Shown: positions 34,181-45,815, counted from the stretch's first letter. The stretch is 64,000 bases of DNA from Acanthosepion pharaonis (GCA_903632075.3 CAHIKZ030001781.1:266001-330000); one strand, 5' to 3'. The notes: generated by a model not told the origin, from the sequence alone. Numbers and translations: made by a program.

Positions 34181-34759
34181 TGTTCAATTTCATTTCTTCC
34201 GATATTTTAATTACGAGAAAGTGACGGGCTACGGTGGCAGCGGGGGGGGGCTTTAATTCAGAAGTGTCTCCAGAAAGAAATTTACCCGCTAGAATTTGTT
34301 TGCATCATTTTTAAAGCGGGTTCGGGAGATAATTTTGGAGGTGGAAGTGCTGGCGTCCTAGATCCCTCTTAGTGACGGGCCCACTCACTAGAGGAGTAGA
34401 AACATAATTGAATATTTTGATAACCATAAATTAAATAAGGATTTATATTATTTCCGTTGTATTTGGAATAACTCTGAATTGTTATACTGAAAAGTGTACG
34501 CTAGACATCAGGAATGCCACAGAAATAATCCCTTTGCCGAAAGCAAAAACATTCAAACACCTCCAGATATATTAGAACACAGAATTATCAACACAATAAT
34601 AAATTACTTAAATTCACACACACACAGGAGTAGTTTATATGGATAAGAGGGGAAGATAACTATTGACTCTAAAATTGAACAGATTAAGATTTTAATGAAC
34701 GGTGAAACATTTTGTAGGGAAGAAGCTGTTTGAGTGGAACTTACTTCTCGCTGACGAAA

Positions 34760-35400
34760 TACGGAGAGAAAATGGGTTTAGCTAATGCAGTATATATTCA
34801 TTAAACATAACCCGTTTAGGACGACCTTCATTTCAAGATTTGACAGGAATGATTGGATTAAATCAAATAATCGTACTGTAATACCGTATCCCTGAAGCTT
34901 ACGTAGAAGGCCGGCTTGCCAAACCCTATCAAAAGCCTTAAAGATATCTAGGGCCATCGCCGTTATTATCAAGAGCTCTGTATACATATTCAGTTTTGGC
35001 CGCAAGCACGTCAGCGGTTGACCAGGCAAAGGGGAAACTATATTGTTTAGCATAGAGTAGATCATGGGATGTAAGGTGCATAACTACTTTGGCATTGGTT
35101 AAAGCCTTGAAGATTTTACCGAAGAGTGGTAGGAGACTGATAGGACGGTAGATAGATGCAGCAGAAGAGTCTCCAGTGTTTTAAAAAACAGGGACTACAG
35201 ACGAAGACTTCCAACAGGGCTGGAAAGCAAGAGTCAGCAAGGCAATAGTTATATAGTTTGGGGTGAACTGGAGCGAGCTCAGGAGCATATTTCTTCAGGA
35301 CTACTACAGCTGGTATCCCATCATCATCTAATTTAGAGATGATGTCCAGTATCATCGACGGGGTTATGCTTATCTCACACAATAGAGCCTTAGTTCTAAG
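34760..35400 (-). pseudogene. LINE (CR1/Jockey-like) RT fragment
   Basis: Minus strand: ISITPSMILDIISKLDDDGI with VVVLKKYAPELAPVHPKLYN (35,382-35,230), the upstream RT region, then after frame changes ALDIFKAFDRVWQAGLLRKL (motif A) and RLFDLIQSFLSN with MKVVLNG (34,950-34,800). The GIP and KAFDRVW blocks are diagnostic. Motif C (YADD) lies beyond the 3' break and is not present. Confidence 0.75.
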
Positions 35401-35935
35401 GGGCCTATAAAACTTTCACTGGAGAGAAAAAGTTGCTTTGCTACGAAAATCCTATTATACTAAAACCTAGGGACACTGAGAATAAGTTAGAATTATCAAG
35501 TCTGAGATCTGAAATTGAAGGCAAATTTATCATCATTTCAGCGCTATGTCTCTTCAAGACCTTGTTGATTATGGTTCTCCACCACCTCCTCTTTCTTATA
35601 GTTCTAAAAAACGTTTGCCATTCTACCGCCCCTCTTTGTACCCGCTCTGTCATTCATTCACACAAACTTATTAGGTAAATTGCTCGTTTTATCCCACTAA
35701 AGCTCCGTCCCTCAATAAATCCTGTGAGTATTCAATTAGCTAAGCCGTGTTTCCTCATTATGCTCCAGACATTTCAACTGTCTCTTTCTGATTTGAAGCA
35801 TGAGTGTTTTGCTTCTTTCCGTTTTCTTTCGGACTTCCATTTTACTCTTTCTCCGTTCATGTTGTTCTCAACATTCGTCGGTTCAACCACATTTTTTCTT
35901 GCTTCAGTTTCTTTTTCATATGCTATTAGGTTGGT

Positions 35936-36026
35936 GCAAAAATAATGACGTAATAATGTCGTTTTTTGACGTTAAAAAATACGTCAAAAACGACATTATT
36001 ACGTCATTATTTTTGAACCAACCTAA
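35936..36026 (+). mobile_element. 91-bp mariner MITE (MADE1-like ends), near-perfect hairpin
   Basis: Begins 'ttaggttggtgcaaaaataa' and ends, read on the other strand, 'ttaggttggttcaaaaataa'. The arms pair for about 44 bp with one mismatch and one T-run indel. Flanked by TA on both sides (35,934-35,935 and 36,027-36,028). The end sequence TTAGGTTGGTGCAAAA is that of MADE1/Hsmar1-type mariners. No coding capacity. Confidence 0.9.
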
Positions 36027-36129
36027 TATATCTTCTGGGAAGAGAGATATGGTCTATGATAGACATGCGTTCAACCGTGTTTGTTTCTGACGAAATATTC
36101 CTATGTCTTAACGATTTACTTAAAATCGG

Positions 36130-36490
36130 GAAAACTACTTTCGTTATCCCGATGTGCCTTCAGATCTGTGTTAAACGTTATTTTGTTATACACTATCCAG
36201 GTAGATAAATCTATGTATCGGATTGACTGTGATATGTCTCCAATTTGGAGATCGCATTTTTGGCTGCCTCACTTACGGACATCTATACATTCTGTCTTCT
36301 TCTTGGTAATGTTTAGTCCCTTTTTCTCGATTTATTTACTATCTTCTCTAGGATTTTTTTGTAGTTTTACTTCTAAGTTCACCATCAGTGCAAATATCAT
36401 CAGCATATCAGATTGTCGTGAATCCTGGCAGGTCTCCTAGTTCTATTAAGATTGCTTCACTGTATAGATTAAATAAAGCCGGTGAGTAAA
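36130..36490 (-). pseudogene. RTE-like LINE RT fragment (fingers to thumb)
   Basis: The minus strand reads, in broken frames, a YADD-region remnant, then KKGLNITKKKTECMDVRKSG and KCDLQIGDISQSI, which match the stretch after the YADD box in RTE/craniofacial-type LINEs (KKGL.IN.KKTE.MV, .I.IG...). Multiple stops. Confidence 0.65.
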
Positions 36491-36784
36491 ACTAAGCCTT
36501 GTATTATATCTATTTTTGTGTACTTGCTAAAATCTTTTTCTAATCGCATGCAGGCGGTTTACTCCCCCTCCAAAACAAAAAGTCATACTTTTACATAAAA
36601 AACGCTCGTCTGCGCGTTGCTTTGTCGACCCCCAAAATCATAAGGGAATTGGGGTGGAAATTCCTCCTGGAATAATAATGTATAAAATATATGCAAGGTG
36701 GAACCGAAAAGTTGTCAGCTCGACCTGCTTTCTGAAAATCTGATATATGTCGAATTCGCAGCCGATTTGCTTGCTCAAATTACA

Positions 36785-37175
36785 CAGATTGTTCAGCCAG
36801 TTATGCGCCATGCGTGATACACGATTAGGCGATCATGTATCTTTCGATACATGACTGCCGAGGCAGTTTTTTCCCGCAGTAGGTTGCCATTTCTTTCTGC
36901 TGTTGACTAGTTGCCATCCAAGGTTATAGAATCTGGTCTGTCCTGCTATTTACCCATAGCTGGGAGGGGAGAGAAGAGGATTCATAGCTTTCCCAAATGG
37001 ATTTGTAATGGATTCGACTGGAATTCGAACGCGGTTCTCCGATTCCTCAACCCTAGCTGGGAGGGGAGAGAAGAGGATTCATAGCTTTCCCAAATGGATT
37101 TGTAATGGATTCGACTGGAATTCGAACGCGGTTCTCCGATTCCTCAACCCTAGCCGCTATCCATTACTCCAGCGT
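36785..37175 (-). mobile_element. tRNA-derived SINE with internal 97-bp duplication
   Basis: Minus strand: A-box region 'gagtaatggatagcggctag', B box 'gcgttcgaattcc', core 'atttgggaaagctatgaatc', tail 'ttctataaccttggatggca' and a terminal 'atcgtgtatcacgcatggcg'. The head-to-core part is present twice in tandem: 36,957-37,053 and 37,054-37,150, identical over 97 bp. Confidence 0.85.
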
Positions 37176-37454
37176 GCCTCACAGATTGATAGAGAAATAA
37201 AACCAAAGCAATTACTGACCGCGATAAAACGAAGTGTTTAAAGGATGGTTTTTTCCTTAATACCTCTATTATTTAGTACTAACTTTACTACCACCGAAAT
37301 GTTTGTTGTTTTAATAAGCGATGCTAAGAATTTTAATAAAAACAAACATATGAATATGAGTTTATGCATTTTCTTCGTTCTTTTAGATTTGACAACAAAA
37401 TATTAAACACTTTTTATTTATTAGATATTTTGATTAGAAGAATAATTTTATATC

Positions 37455-37625
37455 TGTCTATATTTCTGAGATGAGGTATTATGTACATTATTTACATTAC
37501 ATTATTCGGACTATTGTCCTCATCTTTGTCGCCATATTTATTACAGCGTTTCGGCCGTTGTACGCTCCGGCCTTCTTCAGGTGGTTGGAATGTCGAACTG
37601 AACCCTTTATTTCGTTTCGCTCACT
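37455..37625 (-). repeat. Dispersed repeat with best-preserved GGCCG hairpin
   Basis: Minus strand of 37,547-37,584: CTGAAGA, A, stem GGCCG/CGGCC, GAAACG. Flanks: 'ggactattgtcctcatcttt' and 'ctttatttcg'. Reference copy for the family at 12,270, 16,600, 16,960 and 55,016. Confidence 0.7.
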
Positions 37626-39345
37626 GGAGGAGACTGTTCTAGTTCCACGTGGATGCCAGTTATCAGTTATCTCCTGTTAGATCCAGTGGCAGAACCCAAA
37701 AGTGTGTGAGTTCAATACCCTGTTAAGGCAGTGGAGAACTTTCAGAGGGAAAATTACACTGGACGTCGGAGTAAACAGTTCGTCGTCAAATGGACTATTT
37801 ACTGTCATTAAATTACTATTATCATAATTTATGTTTAAATGATAAATAATAGCATTCAGTCAATAGACAATAAAAGTACAAAAGAAAAAAATATATAATT
37901 CGAAGATACGGGCCTAGATGTAAATGAATAAATATAATGTAGGTACCTTCATGAGATCGCTAAAAAATAGCATAGCATGATGTAAAAGACGCCAAACCTG
38001 ACGAAAACAAAATTTTATCGTGTAAATGTTTATGTTATTATTAAGAGGAAAGATCAAAGTATTTGGGGGGTATTTTTTTACATTTTTAATCGTACCTAGC
38101 ACGTCCGAAATTTTCGTTAAAAATCTAATTAATTTATAGGTACCTTTCTTATGAAATTTTATCAGAAGTGTAGATAAAATACGATCATTTTATGTACATT
38201 TATTACATTTTACTGTGTTATTTGTATTTCCATTCATTTCATTATTAATCATGATATTTCATTTATGGAAAAAGTCATAACTGAAATTAATATAAAAATA
38301 TGGTCATATAAATTTCATAAGATGATACTAATACTTGTAGGTACACTTCTCACTTGAAATTGAAAAATCAAATTAACTTCTCCACATGTGTTCCGCAAAA
38401 ATAAAGGCCTTAACAGCGGAGAACAATACTTAACTCAAATAACGCAACTTAATTGTGTTCTTGCTGGTTTTTATAAGTACTTTATAATTACAGCCGTATT
38501 ATAAACACAAAATTACATTTCTTAATTACTGCGGGTCTTCTGATTGGTCGAAATTATACAATCTACGATGCGCTAAAAAATGATCTATCTCATAAGGATA
38601 TTTACGAAACTGAATGCGGCTTTTAACTAATTTTATAATATTTTAACAACTTAAATGTAAAACTAATATAATTAAAGGAATAACAAATAATTGTTTTTTT
38701 TTTGTTTTTTGTTGTTGTTTTTTGTTTTTTTGCTTTCAAAAAATATTGTCCATATTCATAAAAACAACTAAAAACAAATAAAAGCATTTGAAATTAAATA
38801 ATATCTTTGTTTTATTGAGTTTTGTATGTTACAATTCAGAGCTGATTTTCAGGTAGGGGGTCCAATAAAAAGAAATACATGATTTGCTTTCCTCAAAGCC
38901 TTGTGTTTTTAACTAATATAATGACTTAACTGAATGCGACTGAATTTCTAGAGTTTTCATAAAATTAGTTTTCAGGTGGGGATAATAAATATAAAAAAAA
39001 AAATATTTTTTCCATGAATTTAAAAAAAGAAAAGAAAACATACTTATAATAATTTTCATCATTTGTGAATATTTTCTGAAAGTTTCATTAACATCCGACA
39101 ATTATTTTTATTTTTGCAAGATTTTCCAAATTAATGTCTGTCATAAAAAAAAAAAACGTGCTAAAAATTAATATTATTTTAGTAGTTCCGAGGATACAAA
39201 GAGAAACAAGTTTTTTTTTATCAAAATTTAGAATATTCGAACAAGAATGAAATTTTTTTTTTAAATAATTAAAAAATACTTCGGTCTTTCCAGTATTGAT
39301 GGGGATTTCCTTTCTAACCTTTTGTTTGAAGTAATATGAAACGTC
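37626..39345. other. Unassigned AT-rich sequence
   Basis: Long stretch with no recognised repeat or coding feature; T/G-rich run near 38,695-38,735. Confidence 0.5.
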
Positions 39346-39349
39346 AACA

Positions 39350-39550
39350 TCTTGATTATGTCATTATTTTCTCATGGGCTACCCGTTTTATTTGTTGCTG
39401 ATGCTAAAAGTCGCTAAATGATGCAGTTTTTTTTCTTATTTGAGACAGTTCTTTGTTTGTGATTGTGTAGCGCCAGTCTACGAGGTTGGGTGAAGTATGT
39501 TTCACTCGCTCAAAATCATGTATAACTATTGATTTGAGAAAGCGGATATA
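39350..39550 (+). repeat. Dispersed repeat, copy B
   Basis: 'gattgtgtagcgccagtcta', then 'gatttgagaaagc', pairs with 3,400-3,640. Confidence 0.6.
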
Positions 39551-41050
39551 TACAAAAATATTGAAAACTATTTATTAGATTGTTTATTTACAAGAATAAT
39601 TTTATATTTACAATATTCTAAAATGAAAAAAAAAATAATGCAATATTTAACATTTCCTAATTTATAAAGAAATAAATGTTAAAACAATTTTTTTATTCAC
39701 AAATTTGTAAATGTTTACTAAAATATTAAAATATATGAACGAACTACAAGGAAATCCTTACTATTTACCATTTTATAAAGTTCGAATCAATTGACAATCA
39801 GCCGATGTTTTGCCAACCATTCTAATAAATAATATAATAAATAAGCATTGTAAATAAACAGTCTAATAAATAACTAGTGTTTATTATTTTTGTTGTAAAT
39901 TCTCAGAAACAAAAAAAAAATGCATAAACTTTCATATGTTTAGGTTTTATTACAATTCTAATCATCACCTTTTATAACAATAAGTATTGCCGAACATAGA
40001 AGGTAGTTTAAAAGTGGTGTCATAGGAAAATCATTTTGACACTCCCTCTTATTTCAGGCACGTTTATCTTTTTCGTATTGTTGGCCGTGGAATCCTTGTC
40101 GTGTCTCTTACACTCTTCTGTATAAACTGGATGTTGAGAGCTTGACAACCCAAAGCAGAATGCGAAAACGCGTCTCTGCACGCCATGGATCGACGCATGT
40201 TTTCGGTATTAAACGAAATAAAATGAACTATATATTGGCTAGTAAAAATGACTCCCGCTAAAAGACCCAAACTGTGATTTGGAGTCGATACGACTGATAT
40301 AAATGGCCGAGAACGCAGCAGGTACACTGAACGCGATGCTATCAATTTCAACTTTCATCTTACAACACCGACGATCATCAGCCGACAGCCATCAACATTT
40401 TTTCTCCTTCTCTTTATCTTTCTTCTTCTCCCCCTCTGTTGCCTTTACAACAGCAACAGGTAGCAGTTTGATGGCTTTCTATATATGTAAATAAATTATA
40501 CATATATTTACCCAAAATCCGATGTATTCCTTTTCCTTGAATTCACGTTTGCTGAGACGAAGAAGAAATTAACCTCTGCAGTAGTAACAACAACAGCGAC
40601 AAGTTCTGTCTTCCAGGTTAGCCATTCTTCGCTTCCCTAATATCTTTCGATATGCTTTATATTATTTCAACATGATAGTCCTACTGCATGTGTTTCACAT
40701 TACTAAACGGCCGAAAACATCCCTTCTTGAAATAAAGTACGTCAACCCTTTGTCCACACTTGCAAAGACTTTTCTGGGAAATCCTTCTCTTATAGTCATC
40801 AAATTAGCTAATTGTTGCACAAGATTAAATTTATGGCCTTCGTTCTGATTATCGAACGCTCTATATGTAATGGCTCAAGATTCAAACTTGCCAGCCATCT
40901 TATTTAATAAGTTTAATACAGCACAAAATAATATGCGGTACATAGAATCTCACTAATACTCACCTGCAAGACTGTTTTTTAATACTAATAATACTACAGT
41001 TGGATACTTAAATTTATTTTAATAATAGTTTAGTCTGATAGAGCCAGAGA
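39551..41050. other. Unassigned sequence
   Basis: AT-rich to about 40,020, more balanced afterwards. No supported gene. Confidence 0.5.
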
Positions 41051-41054
41051 ACGA

Positions 41055-41325
41055 AGTTGTTTGTTTTGTTGTTTGTTTAGCGGCATATCAATCTCTATGG
41101 GTTATTTAATGCCGAAATCTACGCAATTTCATTTATTTATTTTTTTAGATAATAATGGTTTAATGAGACAAATTTTGCTAATTAATCCTTATCTGGAGAG
41201 GAGGAGCGGTTGATCCATACCTTTCCCAATGGTATTTACACGTAAGTGAATATAGCGAATCCAACTGCAAATGACTCTCCGATTAACAATTCCTCAGCCA
41301 TTATCCACTAGACTATTTATCATAT
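41055..41325 (-). mobile_element. tRNA-derived SINE (shared-core superfamily)
   Basis: Minus strand: A-box remnant 'tagtggataatggctgag', weak B region, core 'tcacttacgtgtaaatacca' 'ttgggaaaggtatggatc', then the long tail with 'attaaataacccatagag' also found at 47,485 and 47,820. The 5S part is not visible. Confidence 0.7.
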
Positions 41326-41483
41326 CATATATCTATCATATCATATATCATACCTATCATATCTAACATATCATATCAGATATCTATCATATCATATATC
41401 TATCATACAATATATCATATATATCATATCATATTTATAATACCATATCATATATCATACCTGTCATATTATATCTATCATAT
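41316..41483. repeat. Degenerate ATATC/CATATCAT short-period repeat
   Basis: About 170 bp of 'atcatatcatat' variants directly at the SINE head end. Confidence 0.85.
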
Positions 41484-42330
41484 CTTCTGAATTGCCACTT
41501 TTCTAGCCATGAGTATTTCTTCTCTAATATTGACTCCAGTATGAGCATAACATTAATTAAATTATAAAAAAGAATAAAAACGCCAAATTAAAACTCTCAC
41601 TTGTTAGAATATAAATTGTTTTCGTTATTAAGTTTATATTATGTTTATATTATCTTACATAACAGAGTCAACAAATACAAATAAGAACGGATATAGCTGT
41701 ATTATATAATAATCCGCTTGGAAATATCAGGTGCTGTAAGCAGAACAGATTGGGTTCTATAGACTTGGATGGCAGTCTGTTTAGGTGAAGAAAAAAAAAA
41801 AGCTGAATTCAAAACAGCCTGGATAGGATTGGGATCCGTCAGGCTAAATTACTCCAGACTCACCAATTCTACTGCAGCTGCACTACATGTGGTGTCCCCA
41901 CGACCCTAATGAGTTACTAGACTCGTTATTGTGATGGATCGTGATATAATTTAAAATTTGTTTCTTAACCATCTATGTGGTAAAATCGGTAAGGTATAGT
42001 ACCTGTAAGACCGGTTCCCAAAATTGAGAGTCGGAATTTCATCATAATTTAAAAAAAAACATAATTCCAATCCATGCTACTTAAGTGGAATTGAATGCAG
42101 AAACGTCCTGGAGATTTACGATAAAGTGCAAGATAAACATACCCAATGGATGTTAATACCAGAGATTCAGAAAAAAAGCAAATCTTTGTCAAAGACTGTT
42201 TTCTACCTAAAGTTGAGCGCTGATGTCTGGGATGAATTGGCGCAGTATCGTTTTCCAAGGAGTTAAGAATGTCAGTTGTGAAATTGCAATTAACCTAGAG
42301 GAGTGTACAATAGACACCTGTAATCAGATA
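41484..42330. other. Mostly unassigned; SINE tail scrap at about 41,752-41,790
   Basis: 'gggttctatagacttggatg' matches the SINE tail of 15,400-15,595 in plus orientation. The rest shows nothing. Confidence 0.5.
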
Positions 42331-42331
42331 A

Positions 42332-42362
<31 letters not shown>
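42331..42362. repeat. (TA)n microsatellite
   Basis: TA tract abutting the left end of a Tc1/mariner-type element. Confidence 0.95.
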
Positions 42363-42368
<6 letters not shown>

Positions 42369-42904
42369 GTCCTAAAATAATGTATACAAAATTTGAATCG
42401 TTATAAGTTATTCATATTTTGACTTGTAAATAAGATTAATACAAGAGAATGAATACACATTTAAAGAATTTGAAAGTAAAATATACAAAAAACCTAGAAA
42501 ATTAACTTAAATTAAGATAAAAGCTACTTGGGTCAATGGCAGAAATTGATATAATGATGTGTTCACATCAATTGCTAAAACTGGTTGCCGTTCTGTTCAA
42601 TACACTTTTCATATCTTGAAGAAATAGACCTACAAACGTCCAGTATCATTTCCTCTGGTATTTGAGCACATTCTTCTTCCATTGCTACTCTCATTTCGGC
42701 AATTGTTTCAGGTTTCATGCTGTAAAATTTGTCTTTTAGAAACCCCCACAAAAAGAATTCCAAGGGTGTCAAATCTGGTGATCCAGGTGGGTATTCAGCA
42801 GTCCCTCTTCTTCCAATCCATCTGTTTTGCTTATTTTCATCCATATAAAAAATGTATTATTAACTATTAATATTTAAAGAGTGTATACATTATTTTGAGA
42901 CACC

Positions 42905-42907
<3 letters not shown>
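42363..42907 (-). mobile_element. Internally deleted Tc1/mariner-type element in a TA tract
   Basis: The ends 'agggtgtcctaaaataatgt' and (reverse complement) 'agggtgtctcaaaataatgt', followed by 'ataca' in both, form ~26-bp TIRs. Both outer flanks are TA microsatellite, the TA target site of the superfamily. Only 545 bp remain, holding the C-terminal third of a transposase. Confidence 0.85.
42575..42844 (-). pseudogene. Tc1/mariner-superfamily transposase C-terminal remnant
   Basis: Uninterrupted 89-codon frame: NRWIGRRG, then PPGSPDLTPLEFFLWGFLKD with the third acidic catalytic residue in the PLEFF block (Asp in many relatives, Glu here), then a helix-rich tail ending RYEKCIEQNGNQF. Upstream two thirds, including the first two catalytic aspartates, are deleted, so it cannot transpose itself. 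The remaining frame is free of stops, implying a fairly recent copy. Confidence 0.85.

Positions 42908-42988
<81 letters not shown>
42908..42988. repeat. Compound (TA)n(GT)n microsatellite
   Basis: TA tract (to 42,942) then about 44 bp of GT. Right flank of the transposon. Confidence 0.97.
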
Positions 42989-42989
<1 letters not shown>

Positions 42990-43375
42990 GTCAGTTTAGA
43001 TGTAGGATTCCATTGACGTGTAGTGCATATTCCTCTGCTAACTATGTGGACATGCAAATACCTGTTCGAACATTAAAAAAAATGAAAAAAGAAAAAAAAC
43101 TTCTTTTTTATTTTATTTTATTTTATTACTTTTTATTTTGTTAATCATTTCCGCAAAAGGGGTGAGAGTGGGGAAGATGGGTGTTTTTCAATACGGAAAT
43201 AAAAAACGCAATTATATCACCGCTAGAAGGTCAGAACTTGAATGTGGTGACGATGAGACATGGATTTATTTCCGTGTCGCTTTCTTTCTGTTTATTTAAG
43301 AAGGAAGTCTTCGTATTCACTTTCTCAACCGCTGAGAAATATGGGCACACGCAGAAAAAGAAAGTAGGCAAAAGT

Positions 43376-43377
<2 letters not shown>

Positions 43378-43422
<45 letters not shown>

Positions 43423-43451
43423 CGTGCGTGTGCGTGTGTATATGTATATAT
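43378..43451. repeat. Compound (TA)n(TG)n microsatellite
   Basis: TA then TG/CG-interrupted tract. Confidence 0.95.
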
Positions 43452-43488
43452 AATTGTATTTGGGCAGCAATCCCTCTTTTATGTAAGC

Positions 43489-43617
43489 CTCATCAAAAAC
43501 GACTGACAAGATACTGTGGCTAAGTTTTTTTTAGATAATCACTAATAAAATTATAAAAACACATGAAAATTATATAAAGGAAATTTACCACAGTATAATG
43601 TCAGTCGTTTTTAATGA
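43489..43617. repeat. Short inverted repeat, 129 bp overall
   Basis: Left arm 'catcaaaaacgactgacaag' + 'atactgtgg', right arm (reverse complement) 'cattaaaaacgactgacatt' + 'atactgtgg'. Arms of ~29 bp, loop of ~70 bp. A TA tract follows the right arm. MITE-like. Confidence 0.8.
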
Positions 43618-43624
43618 AACTAGC

Positions 43625-43681
<57 letters not shown>
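43625..43681. repeat. Compound (TA)n(GT)n microsatellite
   Basis: TA about 24 bp, then GT about 33 bp. Confidence 0.97.
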
Positions 43682-43684
<3 letters not shown>

Positions 43685-43689
43685 AAAGA

Positions 43690-44004
43690 AAAACAGACCA
43701 CTTCAAGGTTTCATTATAATAATTTATTTCACCAGAGCCCTTTTAAGAGATGCTGGATTATCAGATAACACTTCCAAAAATGAAACGAAAGATGAAATGA
43801 AAACTCACACTTTTGACGGCTAGTATTAAGTTTATGTATCTCACGTCTCTCACACCCTCCTCGCTACGCTCTCTGTTTAATTACATAAACTTAATTTATA
43901 AGTGGTCGGTTTTTCTTTAAATTGTTAGCTCTGGATTTAAATTGAGCTCTCAGGATTTCATCCTCCTTGGAGCTACCCATACAGATTACCAAGTTTTTTC
44001 TTAA

Positions 44005-44005
<1 letters not shown>
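43690..44005. other. Unassigned sequence
   Basis: Nothing recognised. Confidence 0.5.

Positions 44006-44008
<3 letters not shown>

Positions 44009-44075
<67 letters not shown>
44009..44075. repeat. (TA)n microsatellite
   Basis: About 67 bp of TA at the left foot of a large palindrome. Confidence 0.97.
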
Positions 44076-44079
<4 letters not shown>

Positions 44080-44093
44080 CCAAAAACTAAAAT

Positions 44094-44484
44094 TATCTCA
44101 ACATATTCTATTTCAAAGCCGTTCTGTGAAAGATTATCATTTTAGTGGCTGTCTCTGAGCATTGTTTTAAATTTATTTTCAATGTCAGTCCTCCTCTGGT
44201 AGACGCCTTGTTAAAGAGAATGGGTTTGTTTTAGCGATAGATACCTTATACCGTGGGAAGCGGTCTGAGGTTGACAACATAACCTCAGACCGCTTCCTCC
44301 GGGATACGATATCTTAGTCACCCACCAATAACTAACATAAACCCATTCTCATTAACAAGGCGTCTGCCAGAGGAGGACTGATATTGAAAATAAATTTAAA
44401 ACGATGCTCTGAGGTAGACATTTAGGGGCTGATGATAGCTGCACACAGAACGGCTTGAAATAGACTATCTCTATGTTGAGGTAT
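44094..44484. repeat. Large palindrome, arms 170-200 bp
   Basis: The centre at 44,269-44,284 is 'ggtt' + 8 nt + 'aacc'. Moving outward both arms contain 'aagcggtctgaggtt', 'agaatgggttt', 'cgccttgttaa', 'cagtcctcctctgg', 'ttttaaatttattttcaat', 'ctcagagcat'-type text, 'cgttctgtg' and 'atctcaacat'. Arms differ by scattered substitutions and ~24 bp of net indels. No coding frame. It may be a fold-back transposon or an inverted duplication. Confidence 0.85.
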
Positions 44485-44700
44485 CTTTGTTTATTTGCTG
44501 TAAAAATATATATGCTCTGTTAAAATAAAATCATCGAGCTATCTGTGGACCAGTTTTAATAATTGGTTAAATAATTTAGACGTATTATGTCTATTTATTT
44601 TAGTTTTAATCCATTCAAGTCCACGAATTAATTTCTTGGTCGCTGTGAATATGAAAGATTTCAAAATTGTCTTTCACGTAATTTTTATTTTCCAAAGTAC

Positions 44701-44730
44701 ATTCAATCATATCTGAGATCATCTTCAGGG
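44701..44730 (-). ncRNA. Hairpin with hammerhead-like core
   Basis: Minus strand: CTGAAGA, T, GATC...GATT stem, GAATG. Weaker stem than other copies. Confidence 0.3.
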
Positions 44731-45194
44731 TTTGCATATCTTTGAATATGTTATTCGTTAACACTGTAAATTCTAAATATTTTTACCTCTATACAAGAGA
44801 GATAACATATGTGATTTTTTTTTTAAAAAAAAAAGTTTTTTTTAATTGTAGTATTTTAATTTGGTATTTGTTAGAGTATAACACCTTTTCTGTATCCGAA
44901 TGCACGACACTTGACGCAATGTTTTGTTTTATCGATCAATTTGTTGAAAATGAACGTCTGCCCTGGTGGCCCTTCTCTGTTCTAGTTGCTCGTAACATTT
45001 TCATATTCCACCTGACATAAAGATATGTTTTCTCAGCTATTTGAAAACTGTAAAAACTTTTTTCTTGTTAGATGGAATTATTTTCCTCTACTGTAACAAT
45101 TCAATGCATAAAACAAATGTTGGCATTCGTTGTTTGTAGATAGCTAGGTTCGATTCTCAAGTGAACACTCAAAGGAACTTGGATTCTCTATTCA

Positions 45195-45660
45195 CAGAAT
45201 TAAATTTTGATATGCATTATAAGGGGTGTATCGCCAGTCGTAGTAACTTTACAGCGAAGCGGGCGACCCCTGCTTTACCCAGGTGAATTAGGATGCGGAA
45301 CTGTACTGGTGCACGACCTACATCCAACTCTTACACATGAAGACAAGAAGTCCCAGGGCACTGCGACTGTTGCACCCTGGTCAACAGCAACGACCTACAG
45401 TCTAAACCGTGTGTGAATTGTCGGGAAGGTTTACTGATCTGACTGGTGACGGGGAACGGTCTATCCCCAATCCACCCGTGCCAAGTGGCCATCGGCCAGT
45501 CGCCAGCTTGGCCGTAGGAGCTGCGTCTCAAAGATCAACAGCTTTACCAATAGGCAGAGGAACTTCTAAGAAGAGGGACGGGGTAACCTCAACCTCCCTG
45601 ATGGAAAAGGAGCCAGCCAGAAATTGAATGTTACTACGAACCACAATTGCAACAGAAATA
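45195..45660 (+). repeat. GC-rich island of unknown class
   Basis: About 465 bp of clearly higher GC than both flanks, starting 'ggggtgtatcgccagtcgta'. Includes a box-like 'gactggtgacggggaacggt'. Composition and isolation suggest an untranslated part of a retroelement, but I cannot name it. The 72-codon open frame inside has no recognisable domain. Confidence 0.35.
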
Positions 45661-45815
45661 GCCCGCCTTTTAACCACAGCAATGCTAAATGCGCTAACTG
45701 AATAAAAGATGATGAATGCACTATAAACAACTTATTTGTTGAATAGAAGACGTGATAAACTAATTCTATATACTATTGTTATTTGTGGATTGTTATGACT
45801 CTTTGAGAACGATAG

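Noticed and set aside
35433..36090. Several open frames at 35.4-36.1 kb as exons
   Set aside because: No domain, no splice pattern I could support, and the stretch sits between LINE fragments and a MITE.
40064..40494. Open frames on both strands as a small gene
   Set aside because: No resemblance to any family, no convincing start context, and frames overlap fully on opposite strands.
44742..45020. A 92-codon plus-strand frame
   Set aside because: Low-complexity start (poly-T/A run) and no family signal.
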